Source of the DNA: Candidatus Brevefilum sp.
Lineage (GTDB): Bacteria > Chloroflexota > Anaerolineae > Anaerolineales > Anaerolineaceae
NCBI GenBank assembly: GCA_029210815.1
Contig: JARGGB010000021.1
Span: 1 to 45,267, forward strand
Direction: 5' to 3'
DNA: 45,267 nt
The translations under genes and the position numbers were made by a program. The notes under the pieces were generated by a model that was not told the DNA's origin, did not search any database, and saw nothing but the letters and a program-made list of their open reading frames with translations. This document shows, piece after piece, positions 41,038 through 45,267 of this stretch; within the stretch, counting starts at the first letter, position 1, and the number at the start of each line of letters is the position of its first letter.

Positions 41038-44000
41038 TTATTTTATAATTATTGGCAAGAAGGTTTGCCAGGGGGTCAGAATCACATCACCAAGGTAAGT
41101 GATCTCACCGCCTATCACCTCGATATCTTCAATAACCAGCGGCATGTATCCATGGAACTGAACGATTAATTTGTATAGACCCGGGGGCAGATTCTCCAGG
41201 CTGGCATAGCCTTTGGCATCTGTGTAAGCAGGCGGCAGACTGGTTTCTCCCTCGGGTATTACCACGACTCCAGCTTGCGGAATCAATGACAATCTGGCAT
41301 CTCTCGCAAGATAATCTTGAACAAAAACACGCAGTTGGATCCCGCCCAATTCATCAGGTGAACGGACAATCACACTGGCATGGTAGGTTTCGGACTCACT
41401 GCCTTCTTCATCCCTGAATTTGACATACACGTCGGCATTCCCTTCCCCATCAGGGCTGAGGGCCCATTCGGGATCAGGGTCATATGGCTGCCAACTCGAC
41501 CCAATGAAGAGCGGGTCATTACCGATCAGCATTTCAATACCTGCTCGGTTTTCTTCAAGCTCTTCCCCTGTTATGGTGTAAGGGAAGTCCAGTGGCAGGT
41601 GAAGCCTGACGTAGATGGATGTCACAAACACCGCGTGGTCAGAAATGATAATGCCGCCTACGGGTGGGATGGGGTTTGCCCGGGGGATGCCGCTGAATTC
41701 CCCGCTGGGGGCACTCATCGCTTCATCGTTCACCCCTATCAGACGGTAATAGTAGCGTGTGCCGGCTGTTAACCCTTCATCGTAATGTAAGCCCCCTTCA
41801 GCCTGTGCGTCGAATTCATCCACCAGGGTATAAGGATCACTTAAACTGGTTCGGCGGAAGAGCAGGATTCGCTGGTATGCCAGGCTGGCAGGATAGCGGA
41901 TCAGGTTGGCATAAGGTTTCAACCCGGGGTCGCCCAGGTCGTGGGATACCTGGCTGATCACACCCACGTCGATCGGTGGCGGCAATAAATCATCGGATCC
42001 ATCCAGCGGATTTGCGACTCGTTTGATTTCAGACTGGTCGTTTTCGCCGCCGTTATCCGTGTCTGGATTGCAAGGATTTGTCCCAAAATCGAATTCTTCC
42101 AGGCTGATCAAACCATCGAGGTCCGGGTCAAGGTGGCTGTCTTTAACATCATACGCCATGCATGGATATAGGTTTTCATATAGATTGATCAGGCCGTCTT
42201 TATCCGTATCCTGGAAATCAAAAGTCGGCTCCAGGGGTTCGATCACGCTGAAGGATCCTCTGGCGACACGCTGGAATTCGCCCCCAATATTGTCTTTGCC
42301 TTCTGCCAGCAGTGTGACAATATAGCTGCCCCGTTTTTCATAAACCTCGTCAGTTTGACTGGTTTTGCTTCCCACTGTCGTGCGGTAGTATAAGCCGCCG
42401 TAAACGCCGTCGCCAGGAAGTCCGTCATTATGGTCGCCGTCATCGAAAAGAGGTATGGACATCATCGAGCCGTCAGGATGTTCAACACTTGCCCTGACCT
42501 GTGCTTCCAGCACCGGTCCTTTTTTATCGGTCAGGCTGGCAATGATCGGCACGGGTTGATTGAGCAGAAACTGGTTTGTATCCAGTTCATAGACCACGCC
42601 GTATGCCCCGAAGAACAGCCCTAGCTGGGCGCCGTAACGGTTGATACCGGACAGGGTCGCCCTGTAAGCCAGCTCACTGTCCGCACTTAAATAGATCGTC
42701 CAGGTACCGGGGGCCAGTTTGGGCAGGCGGAAGGTGGCGTGGAATTCATCCCGGTTGATTTCGACATCTGGAAGATCGCCAATAGAAGTGCCATCCGGGT
42801 CATATATGTTGTAATCACCCATCCCACCGCCGCTCCAGGACAGGGTAAATAAGGGGTCTTCTACGCTTTCTTCGCGCACATCAACATAAAGCTCAATAAC
42901 TTCACCAGAGGATAACCAACCCTGGCTTTCCCACAGGCGCTCATGGGTTTGGACGCGTTCGGCGGATAGGGCATATGCATCGCCGAGTGCCAGGAGCACC
43001 TCGCTTATTGCCCTCCCTTTGACTTGCACAGTGCTTGTTGTGGCAGGGGGGAGATCCACATAGTAATAACGCCCGCCTGTAAAGGTCGCAATCGACTGCA
43101 TTAAGGGTTGATCGCTCAGGGGTCCAAGGGCAATCGCATTGACCTTGATATTGTTGTCGTGGACATAATTCTTAACATTATCCCAGTAGGCTGCTTCATT
43201 TTCCATGCCGTCGCTCAACAGTATAATCCAGCGCTCTGTTGGCGGCGCTGGTCGGCCATTGGATAAGATTTCAGTGGTAGCCATAACCATGCCGTCCCCG
43301 ATGGAGGTCATGTTTTCAGTTTCAATTAGCTGGATTGCCTCCTTGGCTTCCAGGCGGCTGTCCTCTGTGACAGGTTGCAGATTGTATTCAAGGGTTGCAT
43401 CATCATTTGGTTCACTCATGTCACCGCTGAAACTGACCACGCCGGTGTAATCGCTGCTGCGTGCGGAATCGACAAACAGCTTGCCAGCTTCCTTAGCCGC
43501 ATCAATTTTAGTGCTGCCCGATGGATAGTTCATGCTGCCCGATTTATCAATGACCAGCATTTGATCAACACTTTTAGTCGCATAGACGACGGCAGCCTCA
43601 TTGGTCACAATAGCGATGGTACCCAATTTAACGGTCAGGTTGTAGGTGTCTGGTTCAGGCCCCAACTTTACTGGCGCCTGTACCACCAGCCAGTACTCTC
43701 CCTGGACATAAGCACCGTTGATCACCTCAGCTTCGTTAAGCGGGTCGCTGGGGTTGCCAACGAACGCTGTAAAATCATCACTATCCAGTCCTTCTACAGA
43801 GGGTGTTCCCAGTGATGGGGGTCCCTGTACACGCAGTTTGACTAAAAACCGTTCGGGCTGATTATGAGCACCAACGTAAGCGATCGGGTCCGGATATTTG
43901 GGTTCACGAATTTCCATATCCACCTGACCGCAGTCGAAGGTGTAGGTGAAATCTGCAGCGGAGTTGCCGCCGGTGACCACGAGGCCCAGCTTTGTGTAGG

Positions 44001-45180
44001 GGGAGGCACTTAGTTGCAGAAAAGCCCGTGAATAATTCGCGACAGTGGCTTTATTGATCGATTGAACCCTGTCGGTGCCTTTAATTGGGATCAGGGCATA
44101 AGCTGCCTGGTCTCCTTCAGCGTGAAAGCCAACCACGCCGTCGCCGCAGCTTGAGACATCTGCCTCGAAATACCGCACTCCCCAACGTTCAACTTTTGAG
44201 GAAGCGGTTTTTGGTACAGAACCATTCCAGGTTTTTGTGACTGCATTGAAAATTTGGCCATTGCCGTCGTTTTCGTCGCGGTATCGATAACGTGCGGGGG
44301 ATGAAAGCAGTGAAAGATCCATTTGTTTTGTGTAGTTTGCAATAGTGAAATCCTGGAACATGGATTCCATGCTCCTGCTGGTAAAGGCAGCGATGGCTTC
44401 GCGCACTGCTTTGACGACATCCACCGGGCTGTTGTTTGCTTCAGCCCGTTCCCACAGCTCAACGACAAAATCAGACCCGGCATTGGGTTCAGTATTAATT
44501 GAGCCAAGCTGTTCCGTCAGGTAGGTCCACCACAGCACAGATGGATAGCTCAGGTCCCAGATAGCCCGATTGGGATTAGCCAGATAACCGTTTATCTCAC
44601 CGACATATCCACAGCAGCATCCAGCCCCATTCCAGGAATCCAGGTCGTTGTAAAATTTGTCCTGGAACATGCGTGCAGTGCCTTCCAGGGGGTGGACCCA
44701 ATTTGGCCATTTGTTGAAAGTGATATAAGCGAATTGGACATGATGGAACAGCTCGTGTCCAACGACCGAACGGATGCACTGTTCACCAGCGGTGTCATAC
44801 GCTGAAGCGGGTAAGAGAATCGCGTCGGCTGGCGCGCTGCCGCTGTCACAACTGGTGCAGGCATAAGTGTAAATATTTCTCGTTGAACTGAGAAAGTCAG
44901 GTGCTTTGAAGCCCACATCGGTGTAGCCAACATGAAGGCCATTCGGATTTCCGGCGGATGGGGTGTCATCATTGTTGCAGGTGTCCACCATAAACTGTGC
45001 CTGGGCAGCCGGCATGTAGCCTGCTGCAAGGGGATCCGTGTCATCATAGTGGACAACATACCCGAAGCTCGGGGAGGAGATCGATCCGGGCAGGGTGGGG
45101 TAGGCACGCTCGGCTTCAGACGACACCAGGGGGACGAGCAGAATAAATGCTAACAGAACCAGGATATAGTAGCGTTTCAT
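41038..45180 (-). CDS. Secreted giant protein: gluzincin-like metallopeptidase + VWA + Ca-binding/FnIII + C-terminal carboxypeptidase-regulatory-like domain
   Basis: A 1380-residue protein with a signal peptide (KRYYILVLLAFILLVPLVSS, 2-21). Residues about 35-300 contain HELFHH (His142, Glu143, His146) with Glu166 in HPLEGTAR, a metallopeptidase-like zinc site. Residues about 540-710 are a VWA domain with a full MIDAS (Asp545, Ser547, Ser549; Thr625; Asp657 in LLSDG). Calcium-binding type TSP3 stretches follow (DTDKDGLINLYEN, DPDLDGLISLEEF), then a fibronectin III-like part (RYYYRLIGVND) and a C-terminal beta-sandwich (GYASLENLPPGLYKLIVQ). The end is TFLPIIIK. The layout of protease plus VWA plus FnIII recalls CLCA proteins, but the protease part is not of CLCA type. 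Ribosome binding site AGGAAGG is 5 nt before the ATG. Probably an adhesin or extracellular sensor/protease. Confidence 0.85.
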   Translation of the reverse strand: MKRYYILVLLAFILLVPLVSSEAERAYPTLPGSISSPSFGYVVHYDDTDPLAAGYMPAAQAQFMVDTCNNDDTPSAGNPNGLHVGYTDVGFKAPDFLSSTRNIYTYACTSCDSGSAPADAILLPASAYDTAGEQCIRSVVGHELFHHVQFAYITFNKWPNWVHPLEGTARMFQDKFYNDLDSWNGAGCCCGYVGEINGYLANPNRAIWDLSYPSVLWWTYLTEQLGSINTEPNAGSDFVVELWERAEANNSPVDVVKAVREAIAAFTSRSMESMFQDFTIANYTKQMDLSLLSSPARYRYRDENDGNGQIFNAVTKTWNGSVPKTASSKVERWGVRYFEADVSSCGDGVVGFHAEGDQAAYALIPIKGTDRVQSINKATVANYSRAFLQLSASPYTKLGLVVTGGNSAADFTYTFDCGQVDMEIREPKYPDPIAYVGAHNQPERFLVKLRVQGPPSLGTPSVEGLDSDDFTAFVGNPSDPLNEAEVINGAYVQGEYWLVVQAPVKLGPEPDTYNLTVKLGTIAIVTNEAAVVYATKSVDQMLVIDKSGSMNYPSGSTKIDAAKEAGKLFVDSARSSDYTGVVSFSGDMSEPNDDATLEYNLQPVTEDSRLEAKEAIQLIETENMTSIGDGMVMATTEILSNGRPAPPTERWIILLSDGMENEAAYWDNVKNYVHDNNIKVNAIALGPLSDQPLMQSIATFTGGRYYYVDLPPATTSTVQVKGRAISEVLLALGDAYALSAERVQTHERLWESQGWLSSGEVIELYVDVREESVEDPLFTLSWSGGGMGDYNIYDPDGTSIGDLPDVEINRDEFHATFRLPKLAPGTWTIYLSADSELAYRATLSGINRYGAQLGLFFGAYGVVYELDTNQFLLNQPVPIIASLTDKKGPVLEAQVRASVEHPDGSMMSIPLFDDGDHNDGLPGDGVYGGLYYRTTVGSKTSQTDEVYEKRGSYIVTLLAEGKDNIGGEFQRVARGSFSVIEPLEPTFDFQDTDKDGLINLYENLYPCMAYDVKDSHLDPDLDGLISLEEFDFGTNPCNPDTDNGGENDQSEIKRVANPLDGSDDLLPPPIDVGVISQVSHDLGDPGLKPYANLIRYPASLAYQRILLFRRTSLSDPYTLVDEFDAQAEGGLHYDEGLTAGTRYYYRLIGVNDEAMSAPSGEFSGIPRANPIPPVGGIIISDHAVFVTSIYVRLHLPLDFPYTITGEELEENRAGIEMLIGNDPLFIGSSWQPYDPDPEWALSPDGEGNADVYVKFRDEEGSESETYHASVIVRSPDELGGIQLRVFVQDYLARDARLSLIPQAGVVVIPEGETSLPPAYTDAKGYASLENLPPGLYKLIVQFHGYMPLVIEDIEVIGGEITYLGDVILTPWQTFLPIIIK

Positions 45181-45267
45181 GGTTTCCTTCCTTTCTGAGG
45201 GGAGTCAGTTTGGATAAAGTTTATTAAATGGGTTCCTCGCTAATTAGTATGGGTAAATGATACTATA

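Noticed and set aside
41380-45153. Several long ORFs in other frames across the VWA gene (e.g. 41380-41772, 43375-43815, 44592-45107)
   Set aside because: The 1380-codon frame has a signal peptide and recognisable domains; the others have no motifs or ribosome binding sites.

Overview
The window looks like a chromosomal segment of an anaerobic or facultative Chloroflexota bacterium, most likely class Anaerolineae. This is inferred from gene content: a transaldolase/glucose-6-phosphate isomerase fusion, a polyphosphate-glucokinase-type ROK kinase, a seven/eight-iron ferredoxin, a tiny Flp-like pilin, and a huge secreted VWA protein ending in a hydrophobic FLPIIIK tail. No 16S rRNA or other phylogenetic marker RNA is present, so the genus cannot be fixed. 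By eye the DNA is moderately AT-rich; the last two genes (molybdenum hydroxylase and VWA protein) look richer in G+C. I found no tRNA, rRNA, CRISPR array, transposase or prophage. It reads as dense, ordinary chromosome with several unusual fusions.

Layout: 1-249 is the Asp-rich end of a gene cut by the window edge. 377-2385 is sucCD (minus). 2531-4158 is an SPFH-domain protein fused to an excisionase-type HTH, with an uncharacterised partner (minus). 4351-6639 runs plus: a 49-residue Flp-like pilin, comF, hpf and folE. folB (minus) meets folE tail to tail, and a GT4 glycosyltransferase and an SDR (7051-9184, plus) follow. 9188-11708 (minus) is a tlpA-like thioredoxin, an Lgt-like/FolK fusion and a PTR1/FolM-type pteridine reductase, so folE, folB, folK and a pteridine reductase lie within about 5 kb. 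12002-17284 is a pentose-phosphate operon (tkt, rpiB, tal-pgi), followed by ruvX, mltG and ppgK.

20006-20422 is a ferredoxin (minus), divergent from an EamA transporter whose mRNA is probably leaderless. 21438-27660 is a four-gene minus operon: a CinA-like protein with a degenerate C-terminal domain, an amidohydrolase-CYTH fusion, glycogen synthase and amylomaltase. 27779-30685 is yraN, miaA and an acyl-CoA ligase (plus). 30732-35871 (minus) holds ftsH, a Cys-rich small protein, EF-P with Arg at the modification site, and a YyaL/DUF255 protein. 36071-40817 (plus) holds a GNAT-like protein, a DUF4230 protein and a two-cluster molybdenum hydroxylase. 41038-45180 (minus) is a secreted metalloprotease-like/VWA/FnIII giant protein.

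Functionally, the central theme is sugar-phosphate and glucan storage metabolism (tkt, rpiB, tal-pgi, ppgK, glgA, malQ), next to a folate/pterin biosynthesis set and general housekeeping (EF-P, FtsH, MiaA, RuvX, HPF, MltG). I see no clear-cut new defence or mobile system. The best candidates for undescribed biology are the amidohydrolase-CYTH fusion, the Lgt-FolK fusion, the SPFH-HTH pair, Arg32 EF-P in a non-proteobacterium, and the protease-VWA secreted protein.
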